From positions 26,477,768-26,541,767 of the forward strand of contig CM043948.1 of the NCBI GenBank assembly GCA_014529385.2: a DNA stretch of 64,000 nucleotides, read 5' to 3'. The first letter of the stretch is position 1. Each line of letters begins with the position of its first letter. Of this stretch, positions 22,311 to 34,960 are shown in pieces. The position numbers and the translations under genes are program-made. A model generated the notes under the pieces. The model saw only the letters and a list, made by a program, of their open reading frames with translations, was not told where the DNA came from and ran no database searches. The DNA comes from Adiantum capillus-veneris. Taxonomy: Eukaryota > Streptophyta > Polypodiopsida > Polypodiales > Pteridaceae.

Positions 22311-25179
22311 ATATGAACCCTCTAGGGGCCCTTTGGGATTAAGGTTAATTAGAGGCCAGCCAATAGGAAGAGGGTGGTGGACACACTCTATACCCTCAAA
22401 AAAGTAGGGGGACAAGGTAGCCTTACACCTCTTAATGGCCTCTTACCTAGTGAGAAGGTAAGGGAGGTGGCTAGGGGAAAGGGAGAGGGGGGGAGGGGGG
22501 GGGGTAGGTGGGGACCACTTTGACCTTTTTTCCCCCACTTTTTGGCCCGGATTTAAAAAAACCCTAAAAATTTTAAATTTTCAAAAAATTTCAAATTTCA
22601 AGTTTTCCCTCCTTAAAAGGTCCCCTAACCTATTTCATGGTCAAAAAAGTATTTTTGACCTCCAAAAGTAAAAAACCTGCACTTAAAAATTCTAAAAAAT
22701 TAAATTTTTTCAAAAAATTTCAAAACATCATTTTCCACCATCCAAAGTCTTTCCAAACCTATTCTATAGCTAAAAAGTGATTTTCTCTCTCTACAAACCA
22801 TTTTCCAAGTTCTCCATGGCTGTAACAACCACATGCACCCCCTATAGCCCAGCATTATCTCTCTACTAGCTTTCTCCCATCTCCATTGTAGCACCAAGCA
22901 AGCTTCTCCCCCATCTCTTCCCCTTGCCCACCACATAGTTCCACACCAAGCTAGCTCCTCTCCCTTCTCTCACCTCCATTACAACCCTCCTTCTACTTTC
23001 ATTCACTCGCACTACATGGAAACCTCTACTCCCGAAGATGGAAAAAGAATCAACTCACATGACTTGCATACCACAAGAACAGGAGGTGTGAATAGTGCAT
23101 GGGCATTGCAAGGATTCATCTCCAACATAAAGGTAGAATGGTGAGAAAACTACCCTTGTATCTTACATTCAGAGCTTAAGATCATCTCCATCTTTAAGTT
23201 TATCATGCTGGAGGGAATTAACCTCTTTATGGATTTCAATGTTTAGGCTTCACACCTCATAACATTGGGTGGTGCTATTTTGTTGATGGCTTTGGTGCGC
23301 CATCTATAGTTTTGTAGCATGTGATTGAGTCTCACAATGTAAGTAAGCTGTGCTATCTATGGAGAGTCATCAAAGATTTTTCTTATAATTTATTCTTTGT
23401 ATAGTTGTCATTAGATTATTAGAATGATATCATTTTGTACTTTATAACTTTGTGCTCACATAATCTGTTGTTTACTTACAGAGTCAACTTGTTTTGAGAG
23501 GACATGAGCAAGCAACCATGTGCAGAGATGGAAATCACCCTATTTTTGTTCCGTGAGGAACCTTTCACTACCGTGTTAAGAGATTTTGATAAGAATAGTA
23601 GGATTTTTGTAGAATCTTGAACCAATAGGTACTCTCTAGGAGCTCTTAGAAAAGCCATCCCTATAGTACTACTATCTTCCCTAGTGTCATAGACACACAA
23701 ATACTCGTGTATATGAATCTCTAGATGAGAAAGACAAATACTTGTAAGAGAAGCCTAACAGCAACAACATTTTCTCCATTTGTAATTATTTTTATGAAGC
23801 TGGATTCCTCTATAAATACAATATAAATATTTCTTTTTGTTAAATAGTGTCGCACTGAGTGAGAGTATTTAATTTAGATTATTGAAGTTTCATACAGATT
23901 TCAGAAATATTATTGATTTTTTATGGATATTCTGATTTTCCTGTAAGATGTTTGAAGTTTCAAATCTTAATCATTCCACCATGAAGAAATCATGCAATAT
24001 TTTGATTTCAGTTTAATCACTAATGCTTATTCTTATTAAGTGGATCATAACCTTTGTCAAGATGTCCTCATTTGGAAATGTTGAATATATATCAATAGCA
24101 ACATTTCAAAAGTTGAGAAAGCTAAATTCTTGCTTTCCAAAATGTTATTGTTTCCATACTATGCCTATGCCAAGCTTGACTTAAAGAAATGACAACTTGA
24201 GATGGAGGTGTAGATATATAGGGGTGACTTATTATTGATTCTTGTTTCATCATATATATTATAAAGCCTTCGAGTTTCCACCTTTTTGAGTAGTGTTGAC
24301 AAGTTTTTGGTATCAAACCTTCTTAAATATCCCTATACATTCGCTATTGGTAGCTATTTATTTGGTATTGCTAAAGATCATACCAATAGCTATCATCTTG
24401 TGAACTTAATTGTTGAATTGCAGATTTGATTTTTACTATGTAGCTCATTTGGATAGAGAAAGTGTAAAAATAAATTATAGATACATGTATTGTTAACATA
24501 GAAGATATGTATCACTGGAACCTATATAACTGCTAATCATGAAACCTTTGGTTGGATACTATAACAATAGGGGTTACATGTGGTTTCAAATACCAAAGAA
24601 ATGGCTTAACCAAAACATTCCCAAGAACACGAGGTGAACACAACGAAGTAAAAATTGGCTCCTTGTTTGGTTGATTTCTAGTCCTAAATGTTCTGAGTGC
24701 ACAAAATTTGTGAGGCCTTTGACCTTGGGAGTTCATTTAAGTATATGTAACATAGTATGTGTTCAACAGAAGAGAATTTATATTCTTGTAAAGTTACAGA
24801 AACATGTGTAGGTAAGGCCTATAAGGGCTACTTTCAATCCATTGTGGTGAACGCAAATGATATAGGAAAATTTTACATAGTGAATACTCCGGACATCAAA
24901 CACTACAACTCTATCTCATGGCCATACATTAAAACAAAGCCCCTATTTGTCATTTTGAAGCCCCAGGGATCCTCAACAAGAGGGACCACAACGGCGCGTA
25001 GAATGGCCATCTAGGCACAAATAGGGACCAAGATATTTCCAAGAACAGGGATGGACACAAGGAAGTAAAAAATGGTTGATAAGCATGATACAAGGTTTAG
25101 GTATCTGCCATTTGGGGGGGGGGTTTGCTATGAACACATTAAACTGCCCAGTTCTATCTCATGGCCATGCATTAAAAAA

Positions 25180-25420
25180 AATCTTGTACTTGTCATTTTA
25201 GGGCCCCAGGGACCCTCAATGAGAGGGGCCACAAGGGCGCGCAAACTGGCCATCCAAAAATTTAGGGCCCCAAGGACCCTCAACAAGAGGGGCCACAACG
25301 GCGTGCAAACTGGCCATCCAAAAATTTTGGATGGCCAGTTTGCGCGCCCTTGTGGCCCCTCTTGTTGAGGGTCCCTGGGGCCCTAAAATGACAAGTACAA
25401 GCTTTTTGTTAATGCATGGC
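25180..25420. repeat. Long inverted repeat (foldback) 1
   Basis: A GC-rich arm (GGGCCCCAGGGACCCTCAA ... GGGCGCGCAAACTGGCCATCC) occurs twice in tandem on the left (25202-25260 and 25265-25320), then in inverted form from 25325 to about 25393, with the axis at CCAAAAATTTTGG near 25322. The arms extend into flanking sequence that ends in ATGCATGGC. A single arm of the same family lies at about 24945-25012. Confidence 0.85.
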
Positions 25421-25489
25421 ATGATACAATGTTTAGCTATTTTCCATTTGGGGGGGGGATTTTTCTATGAATACATTCAATTGCCCAAT

Positions 25490-25690
25490 TCTACCTCATG
25501 GCTATGCATTAAAAAAAGCCTATATTTGTTATTTTAGGGCCCTAGGGACCCTCAACATGAGGGGCCACAAGGGCGCGCAAATTGGCCATCCAAAAATTTT
25601 GGATGGCCAATTTGCGCGCCCTTGTGGCCCCTCATGTTGAGGGTCCCTGGGGCCCTTAAATGACAAAAACAAGATTTTTTTTTGATGCAT
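25490..25690. repeat. Long inverted repeat (foldback) 2
   Basis: Two arms of about 95 bp are near-perfect inverted copies around CCAAAAATTTTGG (axis about 25596). The outer ends are TCATGGCTATGCATTAAA and its counterpart TTTGATGCATGGCC. No coding. It looks like a hairpin MITE or foldback unit. The family is not recognised. Confidence 0.85.
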
Positions 25691-27394
25691 GGCCATAATT
25701 CAAGTGGTCAGTGTTGAACTTTTAGGCTGTTTTCAAGAGCTTCTAGTGTTCAATTGGCTCTGAATCTGTTTGGGCTTGTCTCACATAAATTTGTTCATCT
25801 CGTCACGCTCTTCGACCATCTTGTGATGCAAAAAAATCATATCCTACTCGGATTCTCCAAAAAACAACGTGCAAGTTGGCAATTTCTTAAAAAATGATGT
25901 AAAACAGACATTTCTTACTTTTTTCTTAATCTACGGGCTCGAACGAGCATTAAAACCATGGAATCTGAAAATACTCAGAGAACCAATGTTTTTTATTGTG
26001 TTAAGGACTGCATTTCCTACATACAAAACTTTTTCAAAATCTCACCCTAACACCTTCAAAAGTGGCTTCCAAGAAGTGTCCTCGATCAAAAATTAAAACT
26101 GAAGGAAAACAATCAGAATGAACTCCTAGACTGTGTACAAACTTTAAAATAACCAAAATTTCCTTTTAAAAAAAGTTATTGCTAAAAATTTGAAAATAGA
26201 CCACCCTTGGACTTCCGACAATGCTAGAAATCAAAGGGTTCAAGGAGAGGTATGGTGTCACAAGTGCATGGTAGGAATCTAATCGAGGTTTATTCCGTCA
26301 GGATCTCTTATACTTTATTGTGTCTTCTCATGTACAATCTTACCACCAAAAACAAACTTACACTTTAAATGACTACAAATTTTATTTAACTTATCAAACA
26401 ATCTAAAATATGGTAGACCTAGAGTGCTCTTACACATCAACAAACAAAAAAGTCCAAATTTCTTCTCATTAACTTTGATAAACATACATCTGTGAACAAC
26501 TTCCAAGGAGTAGTGCGGTCATAGTTCTTACATCCATTCCATGACATGGTATGCTCCTGGGGTGACCTATCACATAAAAATATCTTCGGTAGGAGTGACC
26601 TCATGTTAGGAAAGGGTGTGTTGCTGTTGATGAAAAGTTTTTGCATTGTCCTACTAGGGATCTCTCCATGTTAGCATAATGATTTTTGGTGTAGTGGGAG
26701 CCACATTGCCGCTGAGAAGAGCTTTGTGCCACCGTAAAAGCTTCATGTTATGCCAGTTCCTTGAGCCATTCTTACAAACAACGCCACTCAAATAGCATAG
26801 CAAGAGGTCACCTTGTAACAAAACCATGTATGAATTCAACATTTGCAAGCTATATAATGAAGACACTTGTTAAGTATATGTTGTACAAATTTGCAAGTAT
26901 TTCTATCTAACTGGGAATAGACAATCCTAAAATATACATTAGGATGAGATTACCACCCCTAATAAGCATGGATTTGAAGCACCTACCTGCAAGATGTAAC
27001 AAAGAAAATTGTTTTAGAGGAAAAGTGGTGACAGTTGGCCTCTCTAACCTACAGCCTTTCACTATTTGTGCATAAAAGCAACTTTTGTGCCAAGCACTAC
27101 AAAACAAGTAGAGGCAACACCTTAGACTTCAAAGTTTATGATAAGAAGAACACAATCAAAAGTAAGAAGTATATTGTTACCTTGCATAAAGGGGTGTTTT
27201 ATTCAAATATGTGATGGTATTGGCAAGATATTGAAGAACCATCAACATTTATCTCACCGATGGTACGACGTTCTTGGGATGACCTCTGCTCACCCTCACG
27301 TGCGGCCTTCGGTGCAAATGTTGCGAACAAGCAAATACGTATGCATACGATTTGTGATGTCTTTGAGCACCATGGTAGTTGTTGCATGAGGAAG

Positions 27395-27460
27395 CAAAGG
27401 ATGAAAAGAGAGAGGGGGGAGGGAGAGAGAGGAACATGGGAGGAGACAAGGGGGTAGTGG

Positions 27461-27505
<45 letters not shown>

Positions 27506-27660
27506 GAAGGAGGAGAGAAGGGGGCAGGGAGGGAGAGGGAGGAACATGGGAGGAGAGAAGGGGACAGTGGGGGAGAGGGAGAGAGAGGGGAGGAGGAGGA
27601 GAGAAGGGGACAGGGAGGGAGAGGAGAGGGAGAAAGGAGGGAGGAGGAAGAGAGAAGAAA
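27395..27660. repeat. Purine-rich GGGAGA/GA block
   Basis: About 265 bp of G and A with (GA)n at 27462-27502 and repeats of the AGGAACATGGGAGGAGA type (27429 and 27540). Open frames on both strands are composition artefacts. Confidence 0.85.
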
Positions 27661-28029
27661 GGTTTTTTTTTTGAAAAATTGGACTTTTAGTGCTTGTAAG
27701 TTAAAAAAAATGTCAAAAAATACTTTTTTTGATATGGATATATGTTGGGGGGGATTTTTTAAGTCAAAAATAAGTAAAAATAAATTTTTCAAAAAAAAGT
27801 CAAATATTGGCTCTTAGTGATCCACGTTTTTGATGATGTGGCCACACCTCTTTACTCCCTTCACTTTCAAAAAGCTAGAGAGAGAAGGTGACCTCTTAGG
27901 TCCACATCCTATATGTGTCTTAAAAAAAGGCTAGAAAAGCCTATTCAAAACTAGCTTCTTGAATTCCCTTGTCCCCTTAACCCTACACACCATTAGCCTT
28001 AATCCCTAAAAATTAGGATTCCGTACAAG

Positions 28030-28700
28030 GCCCATGCAAGGTTCATATTTCTCCTAATGAAGCAGGCCAAAACATGGAAACAAATGGAAAAACTACCCTT
28101 CTCCAGATATGGAAGCAGCTAAGCTTGAAGCTTATCAAAGTCTGGTAAGAATTACTTAAGAGATGCTGGGAAAACAAAAACCTGAGGATAGCAAAACCTG
28201 AGGAGCTTGTGGTAGGAACCAGTAAAGAGAAATCCAAAGTGGTGGTAGAACCTTACCTCGAAACTAAAAATCCAAAACTCATAGTGTCTAACAGTGAAGA
28301 TGCCTTAGATGGAATTTTGTTCATGAAAGAAGATTGGCCAGGACACGTATGGGAAACATCTAGAGAGATTAATGATGGGAGCTTAACTTTGAAGTCACCT
28401 CCTATAAAGGAAGTTTGGTTAGACAATCTACCTCTTGATATGGACATGGATGTACAATCCTTGTATGGGGATTGTGGCTCTGAAGCCTCAGGAATGTCTA
28501 AACCAATGACTCTGAAAACACTACCCTCTTACTTGGGAGATAACGAAGACGAATCCATAGTGTGTAAAACCACTCAGATAAAAAGAGCCGAACAAACCCT
28601 AGAGGTAGACAACATCCATTCAATCATGTCTACACCCATTAAATGCACTCTTACCTTAGGAGAACTGTTAAAAATTAGACCATATTTATGGAATGATCTA
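28030..28700 (+). pseudogene. Gag-protease linker of element C
   Basis: Resumes element C after the insertion. WKNYPSPDMEAAKLEAYQSL (about 28088-28147) matches WMAYPYTELEKQRFEMCHKM in D, and DMDVQSLYGDCGSEASGMSK, TLKTLPSYLGDNEDES and IMSTPIKCTLTLGELLKIRP match D at about 40060-40310. The matching part ends at WNDL (28700), where the frame runs without a stop into the zinc knuckle of gypsy copy B. The resulting 270-codon frame (28209-29021) is a chance fusion of two elements. The rest of C (protease and RT) lies beyond 52992. Confidence 0.7.
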
Positions 28701-31700
28701 CAAGATAACCGATGTTTCAAGTGCGGGGAGAAAGGGCATGCTTATCGTGCTTGTCCCCATAAGAATACACGAAATGAGCCTCCTAGAGCTACCTTGGTCA
28801 AAATCCAAGAAGAGGATGCTCACCACAAAGGATCTCCTCTATGCCATGCTTTGGAAAAGGTAAGAGAACATGATGCTTTTATTCTCTTTGACCCTGGTTC
28901 TACTCACAATTTCATATCCACAGGGTTGGACACCAAGCTAGGCATCCAAGCCTATGAGATGGGAGATGTCCTATCTATCGATGGTGCTTTCAAGGGGCAA
29001 GAAGCCTCAGTCACTCCTTGAATTGGGAAATTGAGGCTCCACGTCCAAAGCTATGTGGACAAGGAGGATTTATTTATCTCTCCTCTCAAGCACGAGGATG
29101 TAATCCTAGGGGCACCATGGTTTAATCGCATGGCTGCCAATGTTAAATTCCCTGAAAGGAAAATCTACTTTAGGTTCAGGGAAAACGATATGTACATAGA
29201 TGCTAAGGAGTTGGGTAACAACATACCCATTGTACATAAGCAAGCTTTCAATAAGTCAATAAAGAGATCTATTTCCGTGTACATGATTTTTGTTAAAGAT
29301 TCTCAAAATGAACCTAATGCTTTAGCAAAAGAAAATATAAACAATCACAAGGAGTTAGAGTTATCCAATTTTCTCAAGGGATTTCAAGATGTTTTTATTG
29401 ACGACATCCCTTGTGAACTACCTCCTAAACGAGGCAATGATGACCATGCAATTGAACTTCTTCCAGGAAGTTGACTGCCTAATAAACCTCCTTATAGAGT
29501 TTCCCAAGCTCAACAAGAGGAGATTATGCGGTAGGTGCATAAGTTAGTTTAGAAGGGCATGGGGCCTAGCTCATCTCCATTTTGTTCACCCGTGTTATTA
29601 GTGCAAAAGAAAGACGGCACATATTGTATGTGTGTCAACTATAGAGCACTAAATAGGATCACTATCAAGAATAGGTTTCCTGTTCCACGGGTAGAAGACC
29701 TATTTGATAAGCTACAAGGGTTGACCTTCTTCAGTAGGATTGACCCAAAAAGTGGCTACCATCAAATAAGGATAGTTGATCAAGACATTGTAAAGACCGC
29801 ATTTTGCACTACGTTTGGTCTTTATGAATACATTGTCATTCCTTTTGGCTTGACCAATGCACCAGCCACATTTAACCACTTGATGGAGAAGCTATTCAGG
29901 CCTCATCGAACCTTTACTAGAGTGTTCTTTGATGATATAATCATCTACTCTAATTCACTAGACGAACACAAGCAACATCTCTAGGTAATATTTCAAGTCT
30001 TACGAGAGAATAAACTCTATATTAATCAAAAGAAAAGTGAGTTTTTCTTACAAGAAATTCAGTATTTAGTTCATATTATCTCTCAAGATGGCATCCAAAT
30101 GGATCCATCAAAGCTAGTGGCAATAAAAGGATGGCCTAATCCAAGGAATCTACATGAACTAAGAAGCTTTACAGGTATGTGTGCATACTATAGATGCTTC
30201 ATAGAAAAACTCTCGAAAATTGCGGGACCATTACATGACCTAACAAAGAAAAACGCTAGGTATACATGGTCTGCCAAGGAGAACAATGCTTTTGAATAGC
30301 TGATCTCTCAATCTGTGCTTACACTATCGGATTTGTCAAAGCCATTTGAGGTCCAATGTGACACTTGTGGTGATTGCCTTGGAGCTGTTTTTCTCCAAGA
30401 AGGGCACACCATAGCCTATGAAAGTTGAAGGCTCGACCCTGTTGAGCAAGCTCTAGGCATATATGAAAAGGAATTCCTCACAATTCTACATGTCTTAGAC
30501 TCGTAGAAGCACTATTTCTTGGGGACTCCTTTGATTCTTGGGATTGATCACCAAAGCCTTAAGTACTTAATGACGTAGACAAAGCTCTCCGACAAACAAA
30601 TGAGGTGGGAAAATTTCCTTTCACAATTTCATTTTTATATTGCTTACATTGCTGGCAAGCATAATCAAGTAGCCGATGCACTCTCAAGATGATCGAGAGT
30701 AAATGCGGTTTCCATAGCAACTCACAATGGTCTATCTTCTATGATAGATGAGTACGCTATTGATCTCAATTTTAGAGATGTGATTTCAGCACTTACACTA
30801 GGGAAGAAAGAAGAACCATTTACCCTACAACTTGGTTATCTTCTCTATGGTAATAGACTATGCATTACTAACTCACTACGTGAGAAAGTAATGTATGAAT
30901 CCCATTCTCCTCCTTATATGGGGCATAGAGGGATCAATCTACCCTAAAAGGGATAGAAACATATTTTTGTTGGGCTACCATGAAAGCAAACATACAAGAG
31001 TATGTTTCTAAATGTGTGGTATGCCAAAAGACAGAGTTTCATAGAGGGAAGCAACCTGGATTGCTTCAACCTTTGCCAATCCCTAATTCACCATGGGAGA
31101 GCATATCCATGGATTTTATCTTTGGATTGCCTAAGTCTATCCATGGGAATATGGGATGGACGATAGTAGACAGGTTTAACAAACAAGCTCATTTTATACC
31201 TATCAAAAAGACTATCAAATCCCATCAAATGGCAATCCTCTTCATATCACAGATCTTTGAGTACCATGGCTTGCCAATTTCCATAGTGCCGGATAGAGAT
31301 CCTAGAATGACCAATAATTTCTGGAAGGGTCTCTTTTAGAATTTAGGGACAAGGCTAAATTTCTCTTCGGGCTATCACCCGCAAACAAATGGCCAAAAGT
31401 GAAATAGCTAACGTAACAATTCTTGATCTACTAAAAGCCTATGTAACAGAAGTAGATCAAAGGTCCCAATGGGAAAAGTACATACCCTTAGTAGAGAATA
31501 CCTACAATAATATTGTACATACCTCCACGGGAAAAGCACCTTTCGAGTTAATTGAGGTAAGATCCAAAAGTCCCCTGCTACTTAAGGTATACTTGCTGCA
31601 GATAAGTATAGCCGAGACCTACAAGAATCTTTCCAAAAGATTAAGGATGCTATCTCTATCTCACAACAAAGGAAAAAGGTTGTTTCTAATAAGCACAGAA

Positions 31701-32127
31701 GAGATCAAGCCAAGGAACAGATGATTGCATCTTGCTTAAGTTTCGCAAGGCTCGACTAAGGCACACAACGGAAAAGAATCCTACGGGACACCAAAAGTAC
31801 TATGCTAAACTAACAAAAAGGTACTATGGTCCCTTTCAGATTCTTAGGCCGATCAATGAGATGGCCTATCAACTCAAGTTGCCCAATCATTGGCCCATAC
31901 AAAATGATTTCCATGTGAGCCTACTAAAGCCTTACAAAGGAGAGCCACCTAAAGAACCAACTATTGAAGACCCACCAAAGATCAAGGACGAAGAAGAGGT
32001 GCTACAGCCCGAGTCCATTCTCCGACATGAAGACAAGGTATTGAGAGGCGGTAAGATTATCCGACGGTATCTTATTAAGTTTAAGAACTATCCTTTTGAA
32101 GATGCTAGATGCAAGGCATACAATTAA
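28701..32127 (+). pseudogene. Chromodomain Ty3/gypsy copy B, gag end and pol remnant
   Basis: Begins at a CCHC zinc knuckle (CFKCGEKGHAYRAC, about 28712-28753), then an aspartic protease (LFDPGSTHNFIS, about 28880), a protease-RT linker (29031-29474), reverse transcriptase (29559-29984, PFGLTNAPATFN and FDDIIIYS), RNase H (30099-30700), integrase (30741-31580) and a chromodomain-like C-terminus (about 31990-32110, RGGKIIRRYLIKFKNYPFED). The same family as copy A. Damage includes a CAG-to-TAG change at 29983 (A keeps CAG), a TGG-to-TAG change near 30506 and further stops and shifts. The 5' part of gag and the 5' LTR are missing at the junction with element C, so this is either a truncated insertion or a later deletion. 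Confidence 0.88.
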
Positions 32128-32530
32128 AGGATAACCTAAACCTTGTCAATGCTTACAATGATTCCCTAGAGTAAGCAAATGTAAAAATGTTTAAATGAAC
32201 AAATTTTTCGTCTTATAAGACTCTCTTTTTCTTTATTGTGCACAAATGTTAAGAAGTATGCATGCTTAGGATCATGTTTGTGGAGACGACGTCTCCCGAA
32301 AACCAAGTAGAGCTTGTCACTCTACTATGGAAGATTGATACGGACTAATGTGCAGACATTCTTGCAGTATCTCTAATGCTCTCAAGCACCAAATGGACTA
32401 GTCATCCATTCTGGGACGATGCCGTAGGGTAAAGTAGGGGTCCTCTACACGCTAGCAAACGGACTAATGACTAGGCTTTATCGTCTCTACTTCATAGTCG
32501 AGGATGACTATGATTTCAAGAGAGAGGTAA
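32128..32530 (+). other. Untranslated tail between pol and 3' LTR, copy B
   Basis: No gene. It aligns to 4880-5284 of copy A, with shared CGTCTCC and TAGAGCTTGTCACTCTAC segments, and ends in a purine-rich tract (TCAAGAGAGAGGTAA) that should be the polypurine primer site for the LTR at 32531. Confidence 0.7.
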
Positions 32531-33990
32531 TGTCATAACTAATATCTAATTCTCCTAAATTATTTTCTCATGTTAAACTGATCATTTAATATGGGGAAGT
32601 ACCAGGGGAGAAAAAGCTAGAATGTTGGTAAGGCTAGCAGACCGGTCACAGTAGGGATCCAAAGTAGGGAAAATAGGGATCCAAAAAGGCATAATCTGAA
32701 AAAGATCAATGTGTATGAATGGGCTTCAAAGACCCTAAGGTTCAGCCCATTAAGACTTCCAAAAACCTTAGGTTTCAAAATTAAATGACAGGTTCTATGG
32801 TCAAACCTTAGGGACATTTGGATGCTTGTGGGGAGACTTAAACGTCTTCCCACATCCCTATGAGGGGGCGAGCCATTTTTGTAGAGGATGAGAGATAAAC
32901 ACACACACACTCTTCCAAGCTCCCTTTACACAAAGGACATAGTGGACACTTGTCAGCTTCCGAGCCCAGTTGCCCCCAAGGTGCATTCAAATCCTATTGG
33001 ATGGCCATAGAGGTGGACCAATGAGAATTAGGCCAGAGTACATTTAGTTTATTTCAATTAAAACCATGTGATAAAAGAACCAATAGAAATTAAGCTCTCT
33101 AGAAGACTATTGGATAGTCTCCCAAGGGGTCCAATGAGCATTCAGCAGCCCAATGGCTTGCCTGATTCCTATTGGCCAGAAGACCAAGAGGTCCAATGAG
33201 AGATTAATTGAATTATTTAAATACCTAAAGCTCTCACAAAATGGGAAAGGGGGACACATGTCACAAGGCTAGCAATTATGCCTTCTAATTTCCTATTGGC
33301 TAAGCCTGGCATGAACCAATGAAGGGCCAACAAGAGGAATTAGCAAGAGGGGTCGACCAAGAGAGAGAGAGGGGCTGATTTTTGCAAGGCATTATCACAC
33401 ACACACTCACACAAGCTCATGTGTGAAGTAAAGAAGACTATCTCCTTCTCAAGCTTTAATGGAAAGCTCAACATCTACTCCAAGCTTGTGAGAAGGGAAG
33501 CCTATACCAACAAATCTTGGCTTTCTGATGCAAATCCAACCAAGAGCCAAGCTCCAATGCATGCTCATCTCCTCTACCATGCTAATTACTAAGCTATGCT
33601 TAGCTATTAAGAGTGATTATCTGAGGAGACATACTTCTTTCTCGTAAGAATACTCCTTCTTCCTCTCGATCTACTGTCATACCCCACTAGCTCTCACCAT
33701 ATTTGAAGGTGTGTGAGGTCTTGGGTCCGTGTGGGAATTGATGTTGTGTTTTCAAGTGTAAGCTTGGTTCTTGAAGCTTCCATCTTCATTGCACCAGCAA
33801 GTTATTGTGAAGGAACACAAAGCATTGTATTGTAAAATGTCTCCCTTGATGGGGGAAACCTATAATACAAAGCCTTTTGGAGGGGGGGACCGTCTCCATG
33901 TAAATCCGGTCCTCAATTGTTGTCAATAGCTTAATTTCTCTATCTTTTTGAAGTATTGTTCATGCCTATCTAACTAGGTGTTATGATTTT
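32531..33990 (+). repeat. 3' LTR of gypsy copy B, left part
   Basis: Starts TGTCATAACTAATATC and matches the LTR of copy A. At 33265-33267 it shows the AAG site that the CACTA element occupies in A. The LTR is interrupted after ATTTT (33986-33990) by element D and resumes at 49914. Confidence 0.87.
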
Positions 33991-34941
33991 TGTTGACCGT
34001 TGGGTCAACAACACAACATAACTCAAGTTTCGTACCAAAGTCTTATCTTTTGGGAGTTATGAAATGTTGCGGATTATGGCTATAAACGTCATTTGTAATG
34101 AGTAGTTATTCTAGTTTCAGAACCCGGGGTGCAATGGCACTTCCAGATTGTAAATACAAAGCCATTTGGCCCTTTCAACCCCATTTTTGGTTAAACCTAA
34201 GGTAGCCTTAGTATATAAGGTACCTAGGTCATTTTGTAAAGAGACTTTATCATAATCAAACTTAGCGCTGCCCTCTACTGTGTGAGAGAGAAGGAGAGTG
34301 AGTGTGAGCTTCATCCTCCCGCTACGTCCGGCTCGCTCAACACATTGGAGATCCAAGTGCACCATTGTTGTAGGCTCGAGGAGAGCTACGTGACAACGCA
34401 AGCATTCCACGCGAGACGAAGCGCACACGCCGACGCATATATGAGCTATTTGTGGCCGTAAGTGTATCAAACGATGTCTGTTTTCTGCGTGCTAGTAGTC
34501 TTTAGAATCGTGGCGACATAAGCTACGCATAGGTACTCATAAATTTCAGTTTCGAGCACTTTCAAATTTCGGTTCTGTCATCCTACGCATTTTCCGCAGA
34601 TGGGTTTAGAGCGAGTGTTTTGAGTGTAGAAGCTTAGGGACAGGTGTATCCTAGTGAGGGGATGGTGTTCCTTAATTTTCGTACAAATCTGGCATGATTA
34701 GGCGAATTACCTTTAGTATGTGTGTATGTGGCTAGGTGGTGTAGTTGAGAGCAGTGAGGTTCTTGATTGTGGTTTAGTTGGCCTTCCAGAGTGTTGTATG
34801 TGTAGGATAGTCTCAGCCTGACAAGCTAAAGAGATTTCCTCTGTGTGCCTATCGTGTCATCTGTGTCCTCGATTGACATTATGTTGATCTAGGTAGTGTT
34901 TGCATGCACTTCATGGGTGTGTGAGTCTCTCCCGTCCAACA
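33991..34941 (+). repeat. 5' LTR of element D
   Basis: Begins with a perfect hairpin TGTTGACC-GTTG-GGTCAACA and ends TCTCCCGTCCAACA. A TATA-like AGTATATAAGG lies at about 34208-34218. The LTR end is directly followed by the primer-binding site. Confidence 0.93.
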
Positions 34942-34942
34942 T

Positions 34943-34960
34943 TGGCGCCGTTGCCGGGGA
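34943..34960 (+). other. Primer-binding site of element D (tRNA-Asp type)
   Basis: TGGCGCCGTTGCCGGGGA starts one base after the LTR. This sequence is complementary to the 3' end of plant tRNA-Asp and is known from Athila/Tat-group gypsy elements. It supports placing D, and its relative C, in that group. Confidence 0.85.

Larger units (their letters stand above)
22310..28020. mobile_element. Non-coding insertion (about 5.7 kb) in element C, class uncertain
   Basis: Gag sequence of element C breaks off near 22310 and resumes near 28030, judged by alignment with element D. The stretch between has no credible gene. Its ends carry inverted GGGATTAAGG motifs: CTTTGGGATTAAGGTTAAT at about 22330 and CCTTAATCCCTAAAAATTAGG at about 28000. 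A possible short direct repeat ATTAGG lies outside both. This fits a non-autonomous DNA transposon with weak ends, but the edges are not fixed to the base and a large chance rearrangement is not excluded. It includes AT-rich tracts near 22550-22740, long inverted repeats at 24900-25690, and a GA-rich block at 27395-27660. Confidence 0.45.

Noticed and set aside
27199-27690. Ser-Leu-Pro and Arg-Glu-Gly open frames on both strands
   Set aside because: Artefacts of the GGGAGA-rich block; no stable composition or motif.
34117-34470. 117-residue open frame on the minus strand of the D 5' LTR
   Set aside because: The 3' LTR does not keep the same frame open as a protein of equal length, and it is antisense to the LTR transcript.
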